A stretch of 64,000 nucleotides of DNA, from assembly GCF_004366035.1 (NCBI RefSeq), contig NZ_SOEE01000014.1, forward strand, positions 25,480-89,479. Reading direction: 5' to 3'. The notes beneath the pieces were generated by a model. That model was given only the letters and a program-made list of their open reading frames with translations, did not search any database and was not told the origin of the DNA. Below, one piece after another: positions 16,078 to 23,506 of this stretch. A program made the translations under genes and the position numbers. How positions within the stretch are numbered: the first letter of the stretch is position 1; every line of letters begins with the position of its first letter. This stretch comes from Cytobacillus oceanisediminis (GTDB lineage Bacteria; Bacillota; Bacilli; Bacillales; Cytobacillaceae).

Positions 16078-16252
16078 TTATGGGTGCTTAAGAATCAGGC
16101 AGGTCTCCTGGCTCATGGTCAATGCGTTCTGCTCCTTCCCATACATTCCTGTACAGTGGATTTACAGACAGCTTCCATTTACAGTGGCGGGACCGCGCTG
16201 GAATTTCACCAGCTTCCCTATTAAGTCTTCAAAAGAGCCTGTTTTAAAACCC
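16078..16252 (-). promoter_or_regulatory. Cobalamin riboswitch
   Basis: The minus strand carries the hallmark elements in order: GGTGAAATTCC, GCGGTCCCGCCACTGT, and the B12 box GAGCCAGGAGACCTGCC (around 16098-16114). The exact ends of the aptamer are approximate. A TATAAT (16301-16306 on the minus strand) upstream is a plausible -10 element. Together with the terminator at 15976-16011 it is a transcriptional OFF switch for the btuFC-to-phosphatase operon. Confidence 0.95.
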
Positions 16253-16365
16253 TTTTGAGAAGACACCTATTCTATGCGGATATAAAATTTTCTATCTCCG
16301 ATTATACACCATCACATAGAAAAAGTAAGAGAAATTTGCTGAATGTTGTAAAAAAGTTCAGAATT

Positions 16366-17142
16366 CTAACGCGAGTATATTTTCCATTCCCTTGTTTTCT
16401 TATCAAACACAACCTTCGCCTCACATGGCTCTTTTACAATGGCTTCATACTCATCATACATATCATCCATATTCGCAAAGTCACCAATAATCCAAATAGG
16501 AATTTCTATCCGGACCCGATTCTGTTCGATATCCTTAATGGAAAGGACCGCTCCTTCTTTCATAAGAGCTTTTAAGGAAAGCAGGACATCTCTGGTGATT
16601 GGAGGATACGTCTTTTTCTTTTTTATGCCAAGGAGCGTTTTTTCGACTTTCATCTGTCCCATTTTACCGGGGATTACTTCCCCAAGCATGCGGTAAAAAT
16701 CGTTCAGATCGCGATAATATGTGCGGTTAAACCAGCCATCATCATGGGCAAGGTACACATAGCGATTGCTCAGATAATTGTAAAAAGGCGGCTTAAGATG
16801 TTCCTTGACATGGCCGAGATAAAGGAGCTCAGCAATTGTCTGGCCGGGAAGCTCATTCACCGCTTCCTCTTCCTCGAAATCAATCCAGCAAAAATCGCCA
16901 TAGCCATATACATCATCCTCAACCAGCCTGCCCAGCTTGTCCCTTGACACATAATCAAACATCGTGTGGGTATTAAAGTCCCCATGCTCAAAACGATGCT
17001 TTAACAAAAGCAGATTATTAATAGAATCTGAGAGAGTATGGGCAAACTCTGCAAACTCAATTCCATAAGTCATCACATACTGATCCTGTTCATTAAGATG
17101 GATGTAGATGAGATCACGAATAGCATGATTCCTTCTTTTCAA
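16366..17142 (-). CDS. Conserved Bacillus protein of unknown function
   Basis: A 258-residue soluble, acidic/aromatic-rich protein with no signal peptide or membrane segment. I do not recognise a characterised domain. I chose TTG 17142 because GGAGG lies eight bases upstream; the open frame runs 26 codons further but without a ribosome site and with non-coding-like sequence. It is transcribed alone, opposite to the FtsW/RodA gene. There is no clear terminator after its stop, where the B12 operon promoter region begins. Confidence 0.75.
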   Translation of the reverse strand: MKRRNHAIRDLIYIHLNEQDQYVMTYGIEFAEFAHTLSDSINNLLLLKHRFEHGDFNTHTMFDYVSRDKLGRLVEDDVYGYGDFCWIDFEEEEAVNELPGQTIAELLYLGHVKEHLKPPFYNYLSNRYVYLAHDDGWFNRTYYRDLNDFYRMLGEVIPGKMGQMKVEKTLLGIKKKKTYPPITRDVLLSLKALMKEGAVLSIKDIEQNRVRIEIPIWIIGDFANMDDMYDEYEAIVKEPCEAKVVFDKKTREWKIYSR

Positions 17143-17506
17143 TGGCGAAACCTCCGAACCGTTACCCAAAGTGGTGTTTTCAAAGAAAAGCACTGGGCTA
17201 GACAGATAAGAATAGCGCAAGCGCCTTCACAAATTAGTAAAAAGACAGCTTCTTTTGAAACTGCCTGTTAAATATCCAGTATTTTATTCTCTTATTGTAG
17301 CAAAAATAGCTGAAAATATCTTGCCGATGAGAAAAAATTTTAAATTGCATCATTCCCGGATTTTTTGAAAATACAGGAAACCATCATGCTGATTCATTCG
17401 TCTAACTACATGCAGAGAAAAAATGTAATCTGTTCTCCATTGTAAGGGTTATTTTTCTTTGTTAGGATAAAAATGTAAAAAAGGTAAAGAAACCAGGTGT
17501 ATACAA
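17143..17506. other. Divergent intergenic region
   Basis: A 364-bp AT-rich region between divergent genes. It contains one short AGCGCAAGCGCC segment (about 17212-17225) like the starts of repeats at 26582 and 31659. A weak candidate promoter for the plus-strand gene (TTGTAA 17440-17445, 17-bp spacer, TAGGAT) is present. No ORF or structured RNA is evident. Confidence 0.35.
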
Positions 17507-18691
17507 ATGAACAAGAATAATAGATTCTCAGACCGATTCGATTGGACGTTATGCTTTCTTCTGCTGCTATTTTTCCTCATCAGCTGCATCGCTATTTACA
17601 GCGGACAATCCTCCAATCAATATGAAGGGAATTTTGTCGTCTCACAAATAAAAAATTATGTTGTCGGAGCTATCATTGTGGCAATTGTCATGTATTTTGA
17701 CAGCGAGCAAATCAGAAGGCTTACTTGGCCGCTGTACGGTTTAGGCATCCTATTGCTTGTCGGGTTATTCATTGCACCGGATAGCATTGCACCAGAGCGC
17801 AAAGGGGCTACATTGTGGTATATCATTCCTGGACTTGGTTCTGTGCAGCCTTCTGAGTTTGTTAAGGTATTCCTTATCATTGCCCTCAGCAAAATCATCG
17901 CTGACCACCATCTGAAATTTCAGGCAAAGACCGCAGGCACGGACTTTTTCCTTCTAATCAAATTAGGGGCAGCCACATTGCCCCCATTAGGATTGATTAT
18001 TATTGAAGACCTGGGTACCGCCCTTGTCATCATCGCCATATTAACAGGAATCATCCTGGTTTCCGGAATCACCTGGAAAATCCTTGTTCCGATTTATGGG
18101 ATCCTGGGCGCCTTTGCAGGAACCGTTCTATATCTGGTCATCATAGCACCGGAGATTTTGGAGAAGTACCTTGGGATAGACCCCTATCAGTTCAGCAGAA
18201 TTTATTCCTGGCTTGACCCGGTTAATCACAAGCAGGGAGCAGGAATGCAGCTGTACAACTCCATGCTCGCAATCGGCTCAGGATTAATATCCGGTAAAGG
18301 GTTTACTGACAGACAGGTGTATGTGCCTGATGCCCATACTGATTTTATTTTTAGTGTCATTGGCGAGGAGTACGGCTTCTTTGGTGCCAGTGTAGTAATC
18401 AGCCTTTTCTTTCTGCTCATCTATCACTTAACTAAAACCGGCTTGGAGACGACCGACCCTTTTAATACCTATATTTGCGTCGGGGTCATCAGTATGATCA
18501 CGTTCCATGTATTTCAAAATATCGGTATGACTATTCAGGTACTGCCAATCACCGGCATTCCGCTTCCGTTTATCAGCTACGGCGGAAGCTCGCTTATGGG
18601 AAACATGATGGCGATGGGACTGATTTTCAGCATTCGCTACCATCATAGAACTTATATGTTTTCAACAGATTCAAATTATGTTGCAAAATAA
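17507..18691 (+). CDS. FtsW/RodA/SpoVE family SEDS peptidoglycan polymerase
   Basis: A 394-residue SEDS protein with about ten membrane helices. The family features LGSVQPSEFVKVFLIIALSK, the extracellular loop around DPYQFSRIYSWLDP, and the C-terminal LPITGIPLPFISYGGSS segment are present. SEDS proteins polymerise lipid II glycan chains together with class B penicillin-binding proteins. The sequence alone does not decide between elongation (RodA), division (FtsW) or sporulation (SpoVE) roles; no partner PBP is adjacent. ATG 17507 has AGGTG seven bases upstream. The promoter of the argS leader lies in its last codons. Confidence 0.9.
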   Translation: MNKNNRFSDRFDWTLCFLLLLFFLISCIAIYSGQSSNQYEGNFVVSQIKNYVVGAIIVAIVMYFDSEQIRRLTWPLYGLGILLLVGLFIAPDSIAPERKGATLWYIIPGLGSVQPSEFVKVFLIIALSKIIADHHLKFQAKTAGTDFFLLIKLGAATLPPLGLIIIEDLGTALVIIAILTGIILVSGITWKILVPIYGILGAFAGTVLYLVIIAPEILEKYLGIDPYQFSRIYSWLDPVNHKQGAGMQLYNSMLAIGSGLISGKGFTDRQVYVPDAHTDFIFSVIGEEYGFFGASVVISLFFLLIYHLTKTGLETTDPFNTYICVGVISMITFHVFQNIGMTIQVLPITGIPLPFISYGGSSLMGNMMAMGLIFSIRYHHRTYMFSTDSNYVAK

Positions 18692-18708
18692 TTCCAACAG
18701 CGTATAAT
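18681..18708 (+). promoter_or_regulatory. Promoter of the argS T-box leader
   Basis: TTGCAA (18681-18686), 16-bp spacer, TATAAT (18703-18708), a near-consensus sigma-A promoter overlapping the stop of the upstream gene and just before the T-box leader. Confidence 0.65.
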
Positions 18709-18719
18709 AACATTAATAT

Positions 18720-18963
18720 ATTTAGTGTCTATGATGAAGAGAGTAGCAAAGGGCTCTTTCCTAAAAGCGAGACAGGGGCGGTGCAAGCCTGTCGGAAAAC
18801 CTTTTTGCGAAGCGCACTTCGGAGATGCATAGCTGAAAGGAAAGTAGGCTATGCCGGGTTAGGAGTCCCGTTACCAAACCTCATAAGGAATGCGTTCAAA
18901 TATTAGGAAACGTCCTTTCGCAAGAGGTCCTTTGGACAATCAGAGTGGTACCGCGGGCAGATT
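18720..18963 (+). promoter_or_regulatory. T-box leader RNA of argS, arginine specifier CGC
   Basis: The T-box core GAGTGGTACCGCGGG occurs at about 18942-18956, with the stem I distal motif (GGCGGTGCAA, around 18777-18786) and paired GAAG/CTTC bases of stem I. In the specifier loop the triplet CGC (18813-18815), followed by A, is an arginine codon, matching the downstream gene. Uncharged tRNA-Arg is expected to stabilise the antiterminator and switch argS on. Housekeeping argS in B. subtilis is not T-box controlled to my knowledge, so this may be an additional or specially regulated copy. Confidence 0.93.
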
Positions 18964-18964
18964 C

Positions 18965-19002
18965 AGCTCGTCTCTATATTTTTATAGAGACGGGCTTTTT
19001 TA
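18965..19002 (+). terminator. T-box attenuator terminator
   Basis: Stem AGCTCGTCTCTATA with TATAGAGACGGGCT and a following run of U. Competes with the T-box antiterminator immediately upstream of argS. Confidence 0.9.
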
Positions 19003-19020
19003 TTTTCCAGGAGGTGTAAT

Positions 19021-20709
19021 ATGATCAATTTCAAAGCTATTTTCACAGCTCAGCTGGCTTCAGTGCTGAATGGGCAGCTTTCTGACGAAGCAATTGCAGA
19101 CTTAATTGAAGCGCCAAAGAATCCGGCACATGGCGATCTTGCTTTTCCTTGTTTTACACTCGCCAAAGCATTCAGGAAATCACCTGCCTCCATTGCTGAA
19201 GAGACAGCATGCCTGATTCAGGGACCGCATATCGAAAAAGCTGAGGCTGCTGGTCCTTACATTAATATCTTCTTTTCCAAAGAGTCAGCCGGTGCAGGCA
19301 TAATGGAAAAAATCTTAAACAAAGGTAAGGAATATGGGCAGCTGAATGATGGCGCAGGCAAAACAGCCGTGCTTGATTTCTCTTCGCCAAACATCGCAAA
19401 GCCCTTCTCCATGGGCCATTTGCGGTCTACAGTCATTGGAAACGCCCTAGGCAGTCTAGCTGAAAAATGCGGTTATACAGCGGTCAGAATCAACCACTTA
19501 GGCGACTGGGGCACACAATTCGGCAAGCTGATCACCGCTTATAAAAAGTGGGGCAGCCCGGATAAAGTGAAGGAAAATCCAATAAAGGAACTGCTTAGCC
19601 TTTATATACGCTTCCATGAAGAAGCAGAAGCTAACTCAGCCCTTGAAGATGAAGCGCGTTCCTGGTTCAAAGAGCTTGAAAACGGAAATGAGCAAGTTCA
19701 GGCACTGTGGAGCTGGTTCAGAGATGAATCATTGAAAGAATTCCAGCGGGTTTATGATATGCTTGGCATTCATTTCGACTCATACAATGGCGAAGCCTTT
19801 TATAATGATAAAATGGAGCCCGTCATAGAGGAGCTGACGGCAAAAGACCTGCTGGCTGAGTCTGAGGGTGCAGAGGTGGTTCAACTGCCTGACGAAGGCC
19901 TTCCTCCATGCCTGATAAAAAAATCCGACGGAGCGACCCTGTATGCAACACGGGATCTCGCAGCAGCTTTTTACAGAAAAGAAACTTATCAGTTTGATCA
20001 CTCCCTATACATTGTCGGTCAGGAACAGAGCATCCATTTCAGGCAGGTTAAAAGCGTTATCAAAAAGATGGGATATGAATGGGCGGATAATATGACACAC
20101 GTCCCATTTGGCCTCTATTTAAAAGATGGAAAAAAGATGTCTACCCGAAAAGGCAGAGTCATCCTTCTTGAGGAGGTCCTGAATGAAGCAATCCTTCTCG
20201 CAAAGAATAATATCGAAGCTAAAAATCCCGGCTTGGAAAACAAAGGTGAAGTCGCTGAAGCAGTCGGCATCGGGGCTATTCTGTTTCATGATCTGAAAAA
20301 TGACCGCATGAATAATATTGAATTTTCACTTGAAGATATGCTGACATTTGAAGGAGAAACAGGACCCTATCTGCAATACACCAATGCCCGGGCCTATTCC
20401 CTGCTCCGTAAGGCAGACGATGTCCCATCTGCTGAAAATGGGCTATCTGATTCTTATAGCTGGGAAATTATCAAGCTGCTCTATCAGTATCCTGAAAAAA
20501 TCAGACAATCTTATATGCAGCTTTCCCCTTCTGTCCTGGCTAAGTATTTGATTGATGTGGCTCAAGCCTTCAATAAATACTACGGACAGGTAAGAATATT
20601 GGAAACGGATAACGGCGTCAAATCAAGACTTGCCCTTGTCAAAGCAGTCACAATTGTTCTTTCCGACGGCATGCAAACACTCGGCATGAAGGTGCCCCGG
20701 CAAATGTAA
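19021..20709 (+). CDS. argS: Arginyl-tRNA synthetase
   Basis: A 562-residue class I synthetase. The N-terminal Arg-tRNA additional domain (to about residue 90), the HIGH-type motif MGHL (131-134, in NIAKPFSMGHLRST), the KMSTRKG loop and the C-terminal DALR anticodon-binding domain are all present. It charges tRNA-Arg in the cytoplasm. ATG 19021 has an ideal AGGAGGTG site. Control is by the T-box leader. Length and domain order are normal. Confidence 0.97.
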   Translation: MINFKAIFTAQLASVLNGQLSDEAIADLIEAPKNPAHGDLAFPCFTLAKAFRKSPASIAEETACLIQGPHIEKAEAAGPYINIFFSKESAGAGIMEKILNKGKEYGQLNDGAGKTAVLDFSSPNIAKPFSMGHLRSTVIGNALGSLAEKCGYTAVRINHLGDWGTQFGKLITAYKKWGSPDKVKENPIKELLSLYIRFHEEAEANSALEDEARSWFKELENGNEQVQALWSWFRDESLKEFQRVYDMLGIHFDSYNGEAFYNDKMEPVIEELTAKDLLAESEGAEVVQLPDEGLPPCLIKKSDGATLYATRDLAAAFYRKETYQFDHSLYIVGQEQSIHFRQVKSVIKKMGYEWADNMTHVPFGLYLKDGKKMSTRKGRVILLEEVLNEAILLAKNNIEAKNPGLENKGEVAEAVGIGAILFHDLKNDRMNNIEFSLEDMLTFEGETGPYLQYTNARAYSLLRKADDVPSAENGLSDSYSWEIIKLLYQYPEKIRQSYMQLSPSVLAKYLIDVAQAFNKYYGQVRILETDNGVKSRLALVKAVTIVLSDGMQTLGMKVPRQM

Positions 20710-20711
20710 AA

Positions 20712-20740
20712 GGAGAGGCCATTATGGTCTCTCCTTTTTT
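20712..20740 (+). terminator. argS terminator
   Basis: GGAGAGGCC (20712-20720), loop ATTAT, GGTCTCTCC (20726-20734) and six T. The stop codon of the convergent TSUP gene lies in the loop. Confidence 0.85.
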
Positions 20741-21603
20741 GCCTTTATGCGGGCATTTGCTTTCTGCACTTTCACAAGGCTTCTTACTAAAAATCCGCCG
20801 ACAAAGATGGCCATCAGCACTAGGCCGGTATAATTCAAATGTATTAATTTCAAAATCACACTTGCCACTGTAGCCATATATAAGGCTCCTAGCATATAGG
20901 TGATCTCTTCGTTTTCAAAATAGGAGGTAAGCCTTGCTCCAAATTGTGATCCTATCAGGCCTCCTGTTACGAGTGAAATGCCAATCCAATAATCAATGCT
21001 GACAGTAGAAGCGTAGGATAGGAAGCCTGCGGATACGATTAACATGACAGCAAACAAGCTGGTCCCTACTGCTTTCTTCGGCATCATCCCTAAATAGGCA
21101 ACCGATAAAGGCACCATAATAAAGCCGCCGCCAACACCTAATGTCGTAGAAACAAATCCTGCAAAAAATCCAATCAGCACCATTTTCACAATGGATGGAG
21201 AAAGTTCAGAAGGCAGAACGGCACTGGTTGATTTTCTCCCTCTTTTTAACATGCCCAAAGCAAAATAAGACAGCAGAATGATATAAAACAAAGGAACTGC
21301 CCACGTATCCCAGCCCTTTTCCTCAAGAAACAGCACAAATGGGTGGGCGGCCTGAGTAGCTGCCATGCCGCTTAGTCCAAGAATCAGCCCTTGCTTAAGC
21401 CATATATTCTTCATCCTGATATGAGCGAAAATGCCTGAAAGAGAGGTGCCAATTGAAAAAAGCAAACTCGTGGTGATTGCTTCTACCGGAGAAAAGCCAA
21501 ACAGCATGAGTGTCGGAGTAAGAATGAATCCCCCGCCTACCCCAAAAAAACCAGAGAGCACACTAATAAGCGCTCCGAGCGCAATAAATAAGAGATATTC
21601 CAT
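20722..21603 (-). CDS. TSUP (TauE/SafE) family transporter
   Basis: A 293-residue membrane protein with about eight helices. Both repeats carry the TSUP Gly motif: LSGFFGVGGGFILTPTLMLFG near residue 20 and FVSTTLGVGGGFIMVPL near the middle. The family moves small anions such as sulfite, sulfoacetate or thiosulfate; the substrate cannot be told. The C-terminus is basic (KANARIKAKKERP). Monocistronic, convergent with argS. Confidence 0.9.
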   Translation of the reverse strand: MEYLLFIALGALISVLSGFFGVGGGFILTPTLMLFGFSPVEAITTSLLFSIGTSLSGIFAHIRMKNIWLKQGLILGLSGMAATQAAHPFVLFLEEKGWDTWAVPLFYIILLSYFALGMLKRGRKSTSAVLPSELSPSIVKMVLIGFFAGFVSTTLGVGGGFIMVPLSVAYLGMMPKKAVGTSLFAVMLIVSAGFLSYASTVSIDYWIGISLVTGGLIGSQFGARLTSYFENEEITYMLGALYMATVASVILKLIHLNYTGLVLMAIFVGGFLVRSLVKVQKANARIKAKKERP

Positions 21604-21700
21604 TAAAAATCCTCACTAACCTTTATGTCTTGCCAATTAAGCGGTACTATATCACTTTACCATAATCAGCCATGGTTATACTGTGGATTTTGAATTTACC

Positions 21701-21723
21701 TTATTTATAATTATTATAAATAA
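21701..21723 (+). promoter_or_regulatory. PerR box upstream of dps
   Basis: TTATAATTATTATAA at 21705-21719 matches the PerR consensus TTATAATNATTATAA exactly, and it lies at the centre of a perfect 23-bp palindrome (21701-21723). It abuts the -35 element of the dps promoter, the right place for repression relieved by peroxide. Confidence 0.9.
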
Positions 21724-21726
21724 GTA

Positions 21727-21754
21727 TTGATTTTAATTTAGTATTTGTTATAAT
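21727..21754 (+). promoter_or_regulatory. dps promoter
   Basis: TTGATT (21727-21732), 16-bp spacer, TATAAT (21749-21754), 33 bp upstream of the start codon and directly after the PerR box. Confidence 0.75.
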
Positions 21755-21786
21755 AAATATATAAATGATTTAGGGGGAATATAACA

Positions 21787-22224
21787 ATGGAAAAATTACA
21801 TGCAGCATTAAATGTACAAATCGCAAACTGGAGTGTTCTTTATACTAAATTGCACCGCTACCACTGGTTTGTAAAAGGCCCGCTCTTCTTTACCCTTCAT
21901 GAAAAGTTCGAAGAATTATATAATGAAGCAGCGGAAGTTGTGGATGAGTCAGCTGAACGCCTGCTTGCAATCGGCGGCTCACCGGCAGCGACATTAAAGG
22001 AGTTCTTAAGCATCACTACTCTTGAAGAGTCCAATGGGGAAAAGAAAGCAGAAGATATGGTTGCTGCTCTTGCTTCCGATTATAGACATATTAAAGAACA
22101 ATTAATTTCTTTAGCCCAGCTTGCTGAGGAGCAGGGAGATCAAGTGACAGGCGACTTTGCCATCGGTCTTATGGAGAAATTGGATACGCATATTTGGATG
22201 TTAAATGCCTACTTAGGAGAATAA
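21787..22224 (+). CDS. dps: Dps/MrgA family DNA-binding ferritin
   Basis: A 145-residue ferritin-like protein. The ferroxidase ligands expected at the dimer interface are present (His26 in HRYHW, His38, Asp53 and Glu57 in VVDESAERLLAIGG). Dps proteins form dodecamers that oxidise Fe(II) with hydrogen peroxide and, in MrgA, bind DNA. There is no long Lys-rich tail. The PerR box makes it the functional counterpart of MrgA. GGGGGAA is the ribosome site. The gene stands alone with its own terminator. Confidence 0.93.
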   Translation: MEKLHAALNVQIANWSVLYTKLHRYHWFVKGPLFFTLHEKFEELYNEAAEVVDESAERLLAIGGSPAATLKEFLSITTLEESNGEKKAEDMVAALASDYRHIKEQLISLAQLAEEQGDQVTGDFAIGLMEKLDTHIWMLNAYLGE

Positions 22225-22238
22225 TCGATAATAAAGAA

Positions 22239-22272
22239 AGAGTCAGTGAGAAAAATCACTGGCTCTTATTTT
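22239..22272 (+). terminator. dps terminator
   Basis: AGAGTCAGTGA (22239-22249) pairs with TCACTGGCTCTT (22256-22267, one wobble), followed by a T-rich run. Confidence 0.85.
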
Positions 22273-22363
22273 TGTGAAGAAAAAAACCGTTCCCTTAAAG
22301 GCTCACTGAGATGTTATGATTGACCTGATTGCCTGATATCATCTTCTGAAAGGAGTATCCATA

Positions 22364-23257
22364 ATGGCAAACTTAAAATATTCATTATTTATTTTTCTGG
22401 GCGCATGCAGTTATGGCATTCTGGCATCCATTGTGAAGCTCGGACTCCAAGCCGGCCACTCTGTTCCTGAATTGACTGGAAGCCAATATTTATTTGGGCT
22501 CCTTTTGCTGTTGCTTTCTTTCCCATTTATCAAAAGAATGAAAATCACCCTTAAACAAACAGCAGCTTTATTATTGACCGGTGCCTCCCTTAGTTTAACA
22601 GGCATTCTATATGGAATGAGCCTTGATCGGAATCCGGCCTCCACCGCAGTTGTCCTCTTATTTCAGTTCACCTGGATAGGAATTCTTTTAGAAGCCCTAT
22701 ATGAAAGAAAGATGCCCAGCAAAGCAAAAGTCATTTCTTCGATCTTGCTTATTATAGGGACTGTATTTGCAAGCAACCTGATTAATTCCGGGTCACATCC
22801 TATTAAAGCTGATGGACTGATCTATGGCTTATTATCTGCTGTTACATTTGCCGTATTCATTTTTGCGAGCGGCAAGGCAGGTAAAGGAATTCCAACCATC
22901 CAGAGGAGCATCTTCATCACATTTGGCGGTCTTCTTCTGGTTGCAGCTGTTTCAGGCCCCGTCATAATAAGCGGTGGCATACAGCTAGAGGGCCTGTGGA
23001 AATTCGGGCTGCTGATGGCATTATTCGGCGCTATTTTCCCAATTGTATTCTTTGCAATCGGTTCACCTCATTTAGATTCAGGTCTTGCCACGATTGTAGG
23101 TTCTGCCGAACTCCCGGCCGCTGTTGCTGCTGCCATGCTGATTCTTGGCGAAAGAATTTCAGAAACACAGACTTTCGGAATCGTGCTGATCCTGATTGGA
23201 ATAAGCATTCCGCAGTTCTCATTTAAAAAAGCAGCAAAGAATCGTTTTAGCACGTAA
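22364..23257 (+). CDS. EamA/DMT superfamily transporter
   Basis: A 297-residue protein with ten predicted membrane helices in two EamA repeats of about 140 residues (first ends near SNLINSG, second ends in ILIGISIPQFSF). The basic, cytoplasmic C-terminal tail (KKAAKNRFST) fits the topology. The DMT family exports or imports metabolites such as amino acids and nucleotides; the substrate is unknown. AAAGGAG precedes the ATG. Monocistronic. Confidence 0.9.
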   Translation: MANLKYSLFIFLGACSYGILASIVKLGLQAGHSVPELTGSQYLFGLLLLLLSFPFIKRMKITLKQTAALLLTGASLSLTGILYGMSLDRNPASTAVVLLFQFTWIGILLEALYERKMPSKAKVISSILLIIGTVFASNLINSGSHPIKADGLIYGLLSAVTFAVFIFASGKAGKGIPTIQRSIFITFGGLLLVAAVSGPVIISGGIQLEGLWKFGLLMALFGAIFPIVFFAIGSPHLDSGLATIVGSAELPAAVAAAMLILGERISETQTFGIVLILIGISIPQFSFKKAAKNRFST

Positions 23258-23287
23258 GGAGTTTTTACGGCAAAAATTATTTTGAGG

Positions 23288-23318
23288 AGACTTTGGAGAT
23301 CCACTCCAAAGTCTTTTT
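23288..23318 (+). terminator. Terminator of the EamA transporter gene
   Basis: Perfect 10-bp stem GACTTTGGAG/CTCCAAAGTC (23288-23297 with 23303-23312) followed by six T. Confidence 0.92.
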
Positions 23319-23506
23319 TCTTTAAAGGCTGTTGCACCGGGTTCGGACTCATTTGACCAGAATTCACCTCCTACTGTCCGAATTAGCGCAGGATTCTTTA
23401 CGATATTCTCCTTCATAAAGGACTATTTAAAGAAGACTGTTTACTCCTAAAAGCAGTGGGTATATGAAAGTATGCATTCTACAAATTCTTTTAAGGAGTG
23501 ACAATA

